Shown piece by piece: positions 1 to 6,322 of a DNA stretch of 8,572 nucleotides (the first letter of the stretch is position 1; each line of letters starts with the position of its first letter). The translations under genes were made by a program, and so were the position numbers. The stretch spans positions 1 to 8,572 of the forward strand of contig JAGOGU010000052.1 of assembly GCA_017996515.1 (NCBI GenBank). Direction: 5' to 3'. The notes below the pieces were generated by a model. It saw only the letters and a program-made list of their open reading frames with translations. It did not search any database and had not been told where the DNA came from. The stretch is from Allobrachymonas sp. (lineage in GTDB: Bacteria > Pseudomonadota > Gammaproteobacteria > Burkholderiales > Burkholderiaceae_C).

Positions 1-91
1 CAAGCGACAGGCCGCCATCATCATTGCCGGGCGCGGGCGCAGGGGGTGGGGCAAACAAATCGTCGTTGGGGGTAGGGGTATCGGTTGGCAT
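1..91 (-). CDS. parC: DNA topoisomerase IV subunit A, N-terminal fragment (partial, runs off left edge)
   Basis: An ATG at 91-89 on the minus strand opens a frame that stays open to the window edge, giving 30 codons that begin MPTDTPTPNDDLF and continue Pro/Ala-rich to DDGGLSL. This stretch precedes any conserved catalytic region, so the protein itself does not prove identity. I call it parC because it lies directly downstream of, and co-directional with, parE and a lytic transglycosylase gene. A short acidic, Pro-rich leader ending just before the conserved DNA-binding core also fits betaproteobacterial ParC. ParC would be the DNA-cleaving, catalytic-tyrosine subunit of topoisomerase IV and would pair with the ParE encoded in this window. 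No strong Shine-Dalgarno is visible. It could be another protein with a disordered N-terminus. Confidence 0.6.
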   Translation of the reverse strand, partial: MPTDTPTPNDDLFAPPPAPAPGNDDGGLSL

Positions 92-123
92 GCCGCAAGT
101 CTAAATGGAGATGAGGGCGTGAG

Positions 124-138
124 AGGAAAAAGCGTGTG
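124..138. repeat. 15-bp direct repeat, copy 1 (intergenic)
   Basis: AGGAAAAAGCGTGTG lies between the lytic transglycosylase stop and the presumed parC start. An identical copy occurs 1,015 bp away at 1139-1153. Confidence 0.7.
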
Positions 139-156
139 AATGGTTCAACCCATGCG

Positions 157-1158
157 TTATCGCGCAGGGGTAGTAGCAGAGGGTTGAATGTGCACGTCGG
201 CATCCAGCGTGATCTGGCTGTCGGCAGTCGCGATTTTGTCGGCAATCTCGTCCAGCGCCGATGGAGTGCTGGTAGCGTCAGCCGCTTGCGCTTTCAGCGT
301 AATGCGGGCAGGCGCTTTGGCCGTTGTTTCAGGAGCTGTCGGGCGGCTGCCCGCGATCACCGTTTGTCGTCTGCGGCGACCGGTGGTGCTGCGACCTTCT
401 GGCAGGGCATACCAGGACGATGCCGCGGTGGATGCGGTAGAGCCGGGCTGCAGGGTTTCGTAAATCGCCAGCACCGTGCGCACATAGCCTTGCGTTTCGG
501 CATAGGGCGGTATGGCCATGCGTTTGCGCACGGCGCCCGGCCCCGCGTTGTAGGCGGCCACGGCCAGGTCGGTTCGGCCATTGAACTGGCGCAGCAACTG
601 GCTCAGATAACGTGTGCCCAGCCGGGCGTTGGTAGAAGGGTCGGTGAGCTTGTCTTCTACCGTTTTGTCTTTGTCGGCGCGCAGTCCCAAAAAGCGCGCT
701 GTGTCGGGCATGACCTGCATCAGCCCCACGGCACCTACTGGTGACACGGCACGGGGGTTGAAGCCCGATTCGGCAGCTGTTATCGCTTTGACCAGATGGA
801 TATCCACCCCGTGGCGAGCGGCTTCCTGGTGCAGGATGTTGCGCACCTGCTTGAAGGCTTTGGATTGATTGATCAGCGCCACCAGCCGCTGCGCCTTGAC
901 GCCTGCCGCCGCATCGGCCGCGGGATTGAAGGCCAGGCTGGTTTTGCCTGTGCGGCGTACGCCCACGGCAGGGTTGCCCATGTAGGCAGCAGGTGCCGTT
1001 TCGGTTTTGAAATAGAGCTGGTAGCGCCCGTCCACCTGGTGGCTGGCAAAGTGGGTGTCGCCGTGCTCGTCCACATAGCCCCACACATCGGCGTTGGCGG
1101 CGGGCCAGGCTAGCAGCAGCCAAAGCGGAAGGAGCCAAAGGAAAAAGCGTGTGTGCAT
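157..1158 (-). CDS. Periplasmic lytic transglycosylase (DUF4124 plus SLT domain)
   Basis: This 333-aa protein should cleave peptidoglycan glycan strands, forming 1,6-anhydromuramic ends. Residues 1-23 are a signal peptide: H-T-R, a Leu/Trp-rich core, then A-N-A before DVW. Residues 24-60 resemble the small DUF4124 domain (VWGYVDEHGDTHF). The SLT (goose-lysozyme-like) catalytic domain spans roughly 110-235. It has the putative catalytic Glu130 in AAESGFNP, GLMQVMP at 145-151, AAYNAGPGAV at 201-210 and YAETQGYV at 219-226. The tail after about 245 is Ser/Thr/Ala-rich and probably disordered. A TTG two codons upstream (1164) is possible, but ATG at 1158 gives a more usual start and signal peptide. 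There is no lipobox, so it is predicted soluble in the periplasm. It lies 146 bp after parE and 65 bp before the presumed parC on the same strand. The biochemical class is secure; the exact subfamily and gene name are not. Confidence 0.93.
   Translation of the reverse strand: MHTRFFLWLLPLWLLLAWPAANADVWGYVDEHGDTHFASHQVDGRYQLYFKTETAPAAYMGNPAVGVRRTGKTSLAFNPAADAAAGVKAQRLVALINQSKAFKQVRNILHQEAARHGVDIHLVKAITAAESGFNPRAVSPVGAVGLMQVMPDTARFLGLRADKDKTVEDKLTDPSTNARLGTRYLSQLLRQFNGRTDLAVAAYNAGPGAVRKRMAIPPYAETQGYVRTVLAIYETLQPGSTASTAASSWYALPEGRSTTGRRRRQTVIAGSRPTAPETTAKAPARITLKAQAADATSTPSALDEIADKIATADSQITLDADVHIQPSATTPAR
1139..1153. repeat. 15-bp direct repeat, copy 2 (within signal-peptide codons)
   Basis: This is the same 15 bases as 124-138, in the same orientation. 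Here they overlap codons 2-7 (H-T-R-F-F-L) of the lytic transglycosylase signal peptide. The two copies bracket almost exactly this gene. Confidence 0.7.
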
Positions 1159-1304
1159 CAGCAAAAATCAATCCATTGAAATAGCCAAGCATAGCGGCGT
1201 GGCCAAGCGCGGCTGTTTGCGTCTGTAACCGCTGTTTGGTGGCTGAGGCAACGGTTCATGGCGTGCTGCAAGCTGCTGGCGCAAGGCGTCAAAAGCGAGG
1301 GCGC

Positions 1305-3287
1305 TCAAATATCCACTTCCACCGCGTCGCCGTGCAGTTCCATGAGCTCACGGCGCGCGGCGGCTTCGCCCTTGCCCATGAGCTTGGTCATTTCGGCCGC
1401 TGTCTGGCTGAAGTCAAACGGGCCCAGTTGCACCGGCATCAGCCGGCGGGTGTCGGGGTTGAGGGTGGTTTCCCACAGCTGCTCGGCGTTCATTTCGCCC
1501 AGGCCCTTGAAGCGGCCAATGCTCCATTTGCCTTCGGGCACGCCGTCTTTGCGCAATTTGTCGAGAATGGCGGCCAGCTCGCCCTCGTCCAGCGCATAGA
1601 ACTTGGCGGCGGGCTTTTTGCCGCGCGCGGGCGCATCTACGCGAAACAGCGGCGGGCGCGCCACGTACACATGGCCGGCGTCGATCAGCTTGGGGAAATG
1701 GCGGAAGAATAGCGTGAGCAGCAGTACCTGAATGTGCGAGCCATCCACGTCGGCATCGCTCAGGATGCAGATCTTGCCGTAGCGCAGGCCGGACAGGTCG
1801 GGCGTGTCGTCAGGGCCGTGCGGGTCCACGCCAATGGCGACCGAGATGTCGTGAATCTCGGTGTTCTTGAACAGCAGGTCGCGATTGACCTCCCAGGTGT
1901 TGAGCACCTTGCCACGCAGGGGCAGCACGGCTTGCGTTTCCTTGTCGCGGCCCATCTTGGCGCTGCCGCCGGCGGAATCGCCTTCCACCAGAAAGACTTC
2001 GTTCAGGCCCAGGTCGCGGCTTTCGCAGTCGGTGAGCTTGCCGGGCAGCACGGCCACGCCGCTGCCCTTGCGCTTTTCCACCTTCTGGCCGGCGCGCTGG
2101 CGGGTCTGGGCGGCCTTGATGGCCAGCTCGGCCAGGCGCTTGCCGTAGTCCACATGCTGGTTCAGCCACAGCTCCAGCGCGGGGCGCACATAGCTGCTGA
2201 CCAGGCGCAGCGCGTCGCGGCTGTTCAGGCGCTCCTTGATCTGGCCCTGGAACTGCGGGTCTAGCACCTTGGCGCTGAGCACATAGCTGGCGCGGGCGAA
2301 CACGTCCTCGGGCATGAGCTTGACGCCCTTGGGCAGCAGGGCGTGCAGTTCGATAAAGCTCTTGACGGCCTGAAACAGCCCATCGCGCAGGCCGCTGTCG
2401 TGCGTGCCGCCGGCAGTGGTGGGGATGAGGTTGACGTAGCTCTCGCGCACGGGGGCGCCGTCTTCGGTAAAGGCCACGGCCCACTGCGCGCCCTCGCCTT
2501 CGGCAAAGCTGCCATCGTCTTTGCTTGCGTAACCTTCGCCTTCAAAAATGGGGATGACGGTATCGGCAGGCAAGGTTTGTTCCAGATAGTCGCGCAGGCC
2601 GCCTTTGTATTGCCAGCTTTGCTGCTCTTTCTTTTTCTCGTCCACCAGCGTAACGGCCACGCCGGGCATCAGCACCGCCTTGCTGCGCAGCAGGTGCAGC
2701 AGCTCGTTCATGGGCAGGGCGCTGCTTTCGAAGTATTTTGCATCGGGCCAGACGCGCACGGTGGTGCCCTGTTTGCGGTCGCCACCGGCTGCGCCGCCGC
2801 TTGCACGCACGGCCAAGGGCTCGATCACATCGCCGCCTGAGAAGGTGAGTTTGGCTACCTGCCCATCGCGCCAGATGGTGGCTTCCAACCGCTTGGCCAG
2901 CGCGTTGGTGACGCTCACGCCCACGCCGTGCAGGCCGCCGCTGAAGCTGTAGGCGCCGCCCTTGCCTTTGTCAAACTTGCCGCCTGCATGCAGACGGGTA
3001 AACACCAGTTCCACCACGGGCGCTTTTTCTTCGGGGTGCAGGCCAAAAGGAATGCCGCGGCCATCGTCTTCCACGCTGACCGAGCCGTCGGCATGCAGGG
3101 TGACGCGGATTTTTTTGCAGAAGCCGGCCAGCGCCTCGTCCGCCGCGTTGTCGATCACTTCTTGAATGATGTGCAACGGGTTGTCGGTGCGGGTGTACAT
3201 GCCCGGGCGCTGCTTGACCGGCTCCAACCCTTTGAGCACGCGGATGGAATGTTCGGAATAAAGTTCGTTGGAAGGCTTGTTCGACAT
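1305..3287 (-). CDS. parE: DNA topoisomerase IV subunit B (ATPase subunit)
   Basis: ParE (660 aa) drives ATP-dependent strand passage by topoisomerase IV, which decatenates daughter chromosomes. The GHKL ATPase domain shows E43 and N47 in QEVIDNAADEA, DDGRGIP at 74-80, GGLHGVGV at 117-124 and GTT at 174-176. The transducer lysine is K351 in GQIKERL. The TOPRIM domain shows EGDSAGG from E435, then LSDADVDGSH with D511, D513 and D515, which bind the metal. RFKGLGEMN at 592-600 ends the core. The length and the lack of the long GyrB insertion favour ParE over GyrB, as do the lytic transglycosylase and parC-like neighbours. The usual QTK loop reads QIK here; the lysine is kept. Translation starts at the ATG at 3287, where the family N-terminus begins; no clear Shine-Dalgarno is visible. 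A GC-rich inverted repeat lies 22 bp upstream. Confidence 0.97.
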   Translation of the reverse strand: MSNKPSNELYSEHSIRVLKGLEPVKQRPGMYTRTDNPLHIIQEVIDNAADEALAGFCKKIRVTLHADGSVSVEDDGRGIPFGLHPEEKAPVVELVFTRLHAGGKFDKGKGGAYSFSGGLHGVGVSVTNALAKRLEATIWRDGQVAKLTFSGGDVIEPLAVRASGGAAGGDRKQGTTVRVWPDAKYFESSALPMNELLHLLRSKAVLMPGVAVTLVDEKKKEQQSWQYKGGLRDYLEQTLPADTVIPIFEGEGYASKDDGSFAEGEGAQWAVAFTEDGAPVRESYVNLIPTTAGGTHDSGLRDGLFQAVKSFIELHALLPKGVKLMPEDVFARASYVLSAKVLDPQFQGQIKERLNSRDALRLVSSYVRPALELWLNQHVDYGKRLAELAIKAAQTRQRAGQKVEKRKGSGVAVLPGKLTDCESRDLGLNEVFLVEGDSAGGSAKMGRDKETQAVLPLRGKVLNTWEVNRDLLFKNTEIHDISVAIGVDPHGPDDTPDLSGLRYGKICILSDADVDGSHIQVLLLTLFFRHFPKLIDAGHVYVARPPLFRVDAPARGKKPAAKFYALDEGELAAILDKLRKDGVPEGKWSIGRFKGLGEMNAEQLWETTLNPDTRRLMPVQLGPFDFSQTAAEMTKLMGKGEAAARRELMELHGDAVEVDI

Positions 3288-3309
3288 GCGTTTTTTGTGG
3301 AAAACAGAC

Positions 3310-3323
3310 GGCGCCCCGGCGCC
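3310..3323 (-). promoter_or_regulatory. GC-rich perfect inverted repeat in the parE leader
   Basis: GGCGCC is repeated either side of CC (GGCGCC-CC-GGCGCC on the plus strand). On the parE-sense strand this can fold into a very stable small hairpin, and GTCTGTTTTCC follows before the start codon. It could be an mRNA leader hairpin, a weak terminator for read-through from slmA, or chance in GC-rich DNA. The symmetry is directly visible; any function is inference. Confidence 0.35.
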
Positions 3324-3437
3324 AATCAGGCAGTCAATACAGGGGCGGTGTTAGGAAAAGAGATGGGGCGCATTGTCGCACCTGCTGCCAGCCCCTTTGT
3401 GTACAGATGGATCCGCAGCCTGCACAGGGCCTTGACA

Positions 3438-3468
3438 GGCAAGGGTGATTGGCCTGCACCCTTATGCC
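3438..3468 (-). terminator. Hairpin just after the slmA stop codon (possible terminator)
   Basis: AAGGGTG (3441-3447) and CACCCTT (3457-3463) form a perfect 7-bp stem with a 9-nt loop. It extends by GGC (3438-3440) with GCC (3466-3468) across a 2-nt bulge. On the slmA transcript it begins 7 nt after the stop codon. No U-tract follows, so it is not a canonical intrinsic terminator. It may protect the 3' end or only partly terminate, letting transcription continue towards parE. Confidence 0.35.
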
Positions 3469-3475
3469 AGTAACC

Positions 3476-4135
3476 TCAGGCCAGCAGCTGTTGCAGGCAA
3501 GCGTCCAGATATTCGGTGGGCTGGCGCCGAAACGCGGTGCGCACATAACGCTGTATGCGTCCGGCGGCAAAAGCCATCATGAGCGAGGCGCGTACTTGCG
3601 CATCCACACTGGGGCTGGCAGACGCGCGCGCTTCTGCCGCCTGACGCAGGTGCTGGCGCAGGCTGGATTCGATCTTGTCCATCATCAGGTTGATGCGCTG
3701 CTGCAGCCTGTCGTGCTCCAGCACCAAGGCATCGCCCACCATCACGCGCGCCATGCCGGGGTTTTTTTCGGCAAACTGCAGCAGCATCAGCAAAATGCGC
3801 GGCGCCCGCAATTGCGGATCGGCCTCGCGCTCGCCAATCTGGTTGATGAGGTGAAAAATGCTCTGCTCAATGAAGTCGATCAGCGCCTCGAACATCTGCG
3901 CCTTGCTGGCAAAGTGGCGATACAGCGCCGCTTCGCTGACAGCCAACTCAGCCGCCAGGGCCGCCGTGGTGATGCGCTCGGAACCGGGCTTTTCGAGCAT
4001 GCGCGCCAGCGTTTCGAGAATCTGTTTGCGGCGCTCGCCAGGCGGCGGGCGCTTGCGGGTGGCTGCGGTGGGCGTATCCGCGTCAGCCGCAGCGTCTTGA
4101 TCGTGGGAAGGCTGGTCGTTGGCAGATGGAGTCAT
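3476..4135 (-). CDS. slmA: Nucleoid occlusion factor SlmA (TetR family)
   Basis: SlmA is a DNA-bound TetR-family protein that antagonises FtsZ polymers and so blocks septum formation over the nucleoid. The 219-aa product matches the family along its length. After a disordered, Asp/Ala/Pro-rich N-terminus of about 30 residues come RRKQILETLARMLEKPG, then the helix-turn-helix ITTAALAAELAVSEAALYRHFASKAQMFEALIDFIE. The dimerisation part contains FAEKNPGMARVMVGDAL and EHDRLQQRINLMMDKIE, close to E. coli SlmA in wording and order. The N-terminal extension is longer than in E. coli. ATG at 4135 is the only sensible start that keeps this segment; a shorter start cannot be excluded. No strong Shine-Dalgarno is visible. 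I saw no SlmA-type palindrome (GTGAGTACTCAC-like) in the window. The gene is divergent from the CobW gene and 188 bp upstream of parE. Confidence 0.92.
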   Translation of the reverse strand: MTPSANDQPSHDQDAAADADTPTAATRKRPPPGERRKQILETLARMLEKPGSERITTAALAAELAVSEAALYRHFASKAQMFEALIDFIEQSIFHLINQIGEREADPQLRAPRILLMLLQFAEKNPGMARVMVGDALVLEHDRLQQRINLMMDKIESSLRQHLRQAAEARASASPSVDAQVRASLMMAFAAGRIQRYVRTAFRRQPTEYLDACLQQLLA

Positions 4136-4300
4136 GAGAAAGAGATAGAGCTTGCTGAAAACTGAATGGATTTTCGCACATTGTGTTACGTCTGGCCGGG
4201 AATGTCTGCTCTGCCACTGTTGTTGTTAACCATGCACAAGCACAATCGGTGGCGGTGTTCGATAATGATGGCCTTTCGCCAACTGTTTTTCTTCTGTTGC

Positions 4301-5440
4301 ATGCATATGATTCCTGCCACCATCATCACCGGTTTTTTGGGCGCTGGCAAAACCACCTTGCTCAAACGCATTCTGACCGAGGCCCATGGCCAGAGAATTG
4401 CCGTTATTGAAAACGAATTTGGCGAAGAGGCGGTTGACAACGAAATTCTGGTGACGGACGCCACCGAACAAATCATCCAGATGAACAATGGCTGTGTGTG
4501 TTGCACCATTCGTGAAGACCTGCGCAGCACACTGACCGATTTGGCCAACAAGCGCCGCAGCGGTGCCCTGCAGTTCGATCGCGTGGTGATCGAAACCACC
4601 GGCCTGGCCGACCCTGGCCCCGTGGCGCAAACCTTTTTCATGGATGATGACGTGGCCGAGCACTACATGCTCGACTCGATCATCACCCTGGTGGATGCCA
4701 AACACGCGCACCAGCAGCTGGACGCCCGGCTGGAGGCACAGCGGCAGGTCGGCTTTGCCGATCAGATCTTTATCAGCAAGGCCGATTTGATTACTGAGCA
4801 GGAGTTGGCCGGCTTGCAACGGCGTTTGGCCCGCATGAACCCGCGCGCAGCGCAAAAAGTGGTGAATTTTGGACAGGTGCCGCTGCACGAGGTGCTGGAT
4901 CTGCGCGGCTTCAACCTCAATGCCCAGCTGGAGCTGCATCCTGAATTTCTGGCTGAAGAAGCCGCTGCGCAGCACCAGCACCATGCCGGATGCAACCATC
5001 AGCATGCGCCGGGCGAGCCGTGCAACCACGGCGCGGCGCATGACCATACACACGGGCACAAGCACGATCATGGCGAACACCAATGCAGCGGGCATGGTTG
5101 CACCCATGCGCACCACCATCACGCCAGCCACCATGTGCATCAGGACGATGTGCAAAGCTTTGTTTTCCGCACCGATCGGCCGTTTGATCCGGTCAAGCTG
5201 GAAGACTTTCTGGGTGCCATCGTCAATATCTATGGCCCGAAAATGTATCGTTACAAAGGCGTGCTGGACATGCAGGGTACCGATCGCAAAGTGATCTTTC
5301 AGGGCGTGCACCAATTGATGGGCAGCGACCTGGGGGCGCAGTGGCAACCTGGCGAGCCGCGAGTGAGCAAAATGGTATTTATTGGCACCGAATTGCCCAA
5401 AGACATTCTGGAACAGGGCTTGCGCCAGTGCCAAGCCTGA
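4301..5440 (+). CDS. CobW/COG0523-family GTPase with His-rich metal-binding loop (putative zinc metallochaperone)
   Basis: COG0523 proteins are G3E GTPases that insert or deliver metals; many act in zinc homeostasis, others in cobalamin or nitrile hydratase maturation. The 379-aa product shows Walker A GFLGAGKTT at 11-19, ENEFGE at 37-42, the family CxCC metal motif C65-V-C67-C68, the Walker B-side ETTG at 98-101 and the base-recognition variant SKAD at 159-162. Residues 225-280 hold 22 His and 4 Cys, a likely metal-binding loop before the CobW C-terminal domain (about 284-375). The frame stays open upstream to 4166. I reject that extension because family members begin just before IPATIITGFLG; starts at 4301 and 4307 are both plausible and lack a clear Shine-Dalgarno. 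It is divergent from slmA and upstream of dksA. No Zur-type operator was recognised. Zinc is the favoured metal because of the His loop and the dksA neighbour, but this is inference. Confidence 0.93.
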   Translation: MHMIPATIITGFLGAGKTTLLKRILTEAHGQRIAVIENEFGEEAVDNEILVTDATEQIIQMNNGCVCCTIREDLRSTLTDLANKRRSGALQFDRVVIETTGLADPGPVAQTFFMDDDVAEHYMLDSIITLVDAKHAHQQLDARLEAQRQVGFADQIFISKADLITEQELAGLQRRLARMNPRAAQKVVNFGQVPLHEVLDLRGFNLNAQLELHPEFLAEEAAAQHQHHAGCNHQHAPGEPCNHGAAHDHTHGHKHDHGEHQCSGHGCTHAHHHHASHHVHQDDVQSFVFRTDRPFDPVKLEDFLGAIVNIYGPKMYRYKGVLDMQGTDRKVIFQGVHQLMGSDLGAQWQPGEPRVSKMVFIGTELPKDILEQGLRQCQA

Positions 5441-5462
5441 TGAAAGCATGCAAAACAAGCCT

Positions 5463-5479
5463 GCCAAGAAGGGCTTGGC
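5463..5479 (+). terminator. Small hairpin downstream of the CobW-family gene
   Basis: GCCAAG (5463-5468) and CTTGGC (5474-5479) form a perfect 6-bp stem with a 5-nt loop, 22 nt after the stop codon. Only a short TTTT occurs, more than ten bases downstream, so intrinsic termination would be weak. It separates this gene from the dksA promoter. Confidence 0.3.
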
Positions 5480-5510
5480 GCAAGGTCGCCGCGTTTTGGC
5501 AGACATGTAC

Positions 5511-5540
5511 TTGAGAAAATAAAGATAAATGGCCTAAAAT
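5511..5540 (+). promoter_or_regulatory. Sigma70-type promoter for dksA with GC-rich discriminator
   Basis: TTGAGA (5511-5516) and TAAAAT (5535-5540) are separated by 18 bp, a good housekeeping -35/-10 pair. The bases after the -10 box are CGCCCGGC, and transcription would start near A5549. A GC-rich discriminator is a known mark of promoters inhibited by ppGpp and DksA, so negative autoregulation is plausible. The promoter implies a leader of about 150 nt. It is inferred from motifs only. Confidence 0.6.
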
Positions 5541-5602
5541 CGCCCGGCATTGCAAGTGCCCAAGCCATGGCGGCGGGTGTGTTGCGTAGCATGTCTATCC
5601 AC

Positions 5603-5642
5603 AGGGCAGTTGAAGCAGCATTGGTTGCTCGGATGCTGCCCT
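5603..5642 (+). promoter_or_regulatory. dksA mRNA leader with two mutually exclusive stems
   Basis: AGGGCAG (5603-5609) is perfectly complementary to CTGCCCT (5636-5642). GCAGCAT (5615-5621) is perfectly complementary to ATGCTGC (5633-5639). The two 7-bp stems share bases 5636-5639 and cannot form together. A U-rich stretch (5666-5687) then leads to the ribosome binding site. The geometry is visible in the sequence; a regulatory role is inference, and no known riboswitch family was recognised. Confidence 0.35.
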
Positions 5643-5687
5643 TGGGTACCGAACAGGCGAAGGCTTGTTTCTTGTTTGTATTTTTAT

Positions 5688-5694
5688 AGGAAGG
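5688..5694 (+). promoter_or_regulatory. Shine-Dalgarno that sets the dksA start
   Basis: AGGAAGG ends 6 nt before the GTG at 5701. This favours GTG over the upstream in-frame TTG at 5665, which has no comparable site and would add residues foreign to DksA. Confidence 0.8.
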
Positions 5695-5700
5695 TACGTA

Positions 5701-6258
5701 GTGGCTCGCACAAACCAGACCTCTCCCGCCAGTCAAGCCAAAAAAACCGCCAAGGCGGCTACTGTCACCAAGCAGGCGGCGCAACCAAGCCCTGCCGTGA
5801 TGCAAAAAGATCCCAAGTTGAGCAACAACTGGAAGAAAAAGCCCCCGCAGGAACTGACGGATGCCGAAGTGCTTTCCATGCCCGATGCCGAATACATGAA
5901 CGATGTGCAGTTGGCTTTCTTCAAGCACAAGCTGCAATTGCTTCGTCAGGAAATTCTCAGCTACGCGGGTGAAACAGCCGAACACTTGCGCGAAGACGCG
6001 GTGGTGGTGCCCGATCCTGCTGATCGAGCCACGATTGAAGAAGAGCATGCGCTGGAGTTGCGCACGCGCGACCGTGAGCGCAAGTTGCTCAAGAAAATCG
6101 AACAGACCATTCATCTGATTGATGTCGGTGAATATGGTTATTGCGATGAAACGGGTGAGCCCATCGGCGTGCCCCGTTTGCTGGCGCGCCCCACGGCAAC
6201 GCTGTCGCTGGAAGCGCAGCAGCGCCGCGAAATGAAGCAGAAACTGTTTGGGGATTGA
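5701..6258 (+). CDS. dksA: RNA polymerase-binding transcription factor DksA, single-cysteine type
   Basis: DksA enters the RNA polymerase secondary channel and, with ppGpp, retunes rRNA and amino-acid promoters. The 185-aa product has a Lys/Ala-rich extension of about 35 residues before the core, longer than the 151-aa E. coli protein. The core shows LTDAEVLSMPDAEYMND, the coiled-coil tip DPADRA (D105, D108, A110) and ELRTRDRERKLLKKIEQTI. The C-terminal globular end is YCDETGEPIGVPRLLARPTA. Of the four zinc-finger cysteines only the first remains (C148); the others read T151, S169 and A172 with normal spacing. The fold should therefore not need zinc, as known for Cys-poor DksA proteins such as P. 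aeruginosa DksA2. The start is GTG, chosen from the Shine-Dalgarno at 5688-5694. It probably shares a transcript with the next gene, 64 bp downstream. No other dksA is in the window, so whether this is the main copy or a paralog cannot be told. Confidence 0.95.
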   Translation: MARTNQTSPASQAKKTAKAATVTKQAAQPSPAVMQKDPKLSNNWKKKPPQELTDAEVLSMPDAEYMNDVQLAFFKHKLQLLRQEILSYAGETAEHLREDAVVVPDPADRATIEEEHALELRTRDRERKLLKKIEQTIHLIDVGEYGYCDETGEPIGVPRLLARPTATLSLEAQQRREMKQKLFGD

Positions 6259-6305
6259 ATATAAGTGATTGATCATGTGGCACGTTGTTATCGACGCGCC
6301 ACGAT

Positions 6306-6314
6306 GAGGTGATC
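6306..6314 (+). promoter_or_regulatory. Extended Shine-Dalgarno of the STAS-like gene
   Basis: GAGGTGATC is a 9-nt perfect complement of the conserved 16S rRNA 3' tail and lies 8 nt before the ATG at 6323. It strongly supports that start and suggests efficient translation. No separate promoter is obvious in the 64-bp gap after dksA. Confidence 0.75.
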
Positions 6315-6322
6315 GGCAAGAT

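Noticed and set aside
136..744. Long plus-strand frames opposite the lytic transglycosylase, parE and slmA (for example 136-744, 1734-2264, 3449-4165)
   Set aside because: These are expected antisense frames in GC-rich DNA. Their products are low-information and the opposite strand carries confirmed genes.
4166..4300. N-terminal extension of the CobW-family protein by 45 codons
   Set aside because: The frame is open, but the residues resemble no family member, would place junk before the Walker A motif and lack a Shine-Dalgarno. This stretch is better read as the divergent promoter region with slmA.
3288..4300. SlmA-binding palindromes or an slmA autoregulatory operator
   Set aside because: No GTGAGTACTCAC-like site was seen near slmA or elsewhere in the window.
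4973..5140. Dense CAC/CAT/CAT-rich stretch as a possible DNA repeat array
   Set aside because: It is the coding sequence of the GTPase His-rich loop. There is no regular unit or spacing as in a tandem or CRISPR array.
4226..5506. A 426-codon open frame on the minus strand, opposite the CobW-family gene
   Set aside because: It mirrors the GTPase reading frame, has no recognisable domain and contains odd Val/Met/His-rich runs caused by the antisense of the His loop. The plus-strand gene has clear GTPase motifs.
4136..5700. Zur-type zinc operator upstream of the CobW-family gene or dksA
   Set aside because: I looked for a GTTATA-N-TATAAC-like palindrome in both upstream regions and found none convincing. 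A matrix scan could still find a degenerate site.
6277..6302. GTGGC/GCCAC stem between dksA and the STAS-like gene as a terminator
   Set aside because: The stem is only 5 bp with a 16-nt loop and no T-tract, so it is too weak to call. Co-transcription is more likely.
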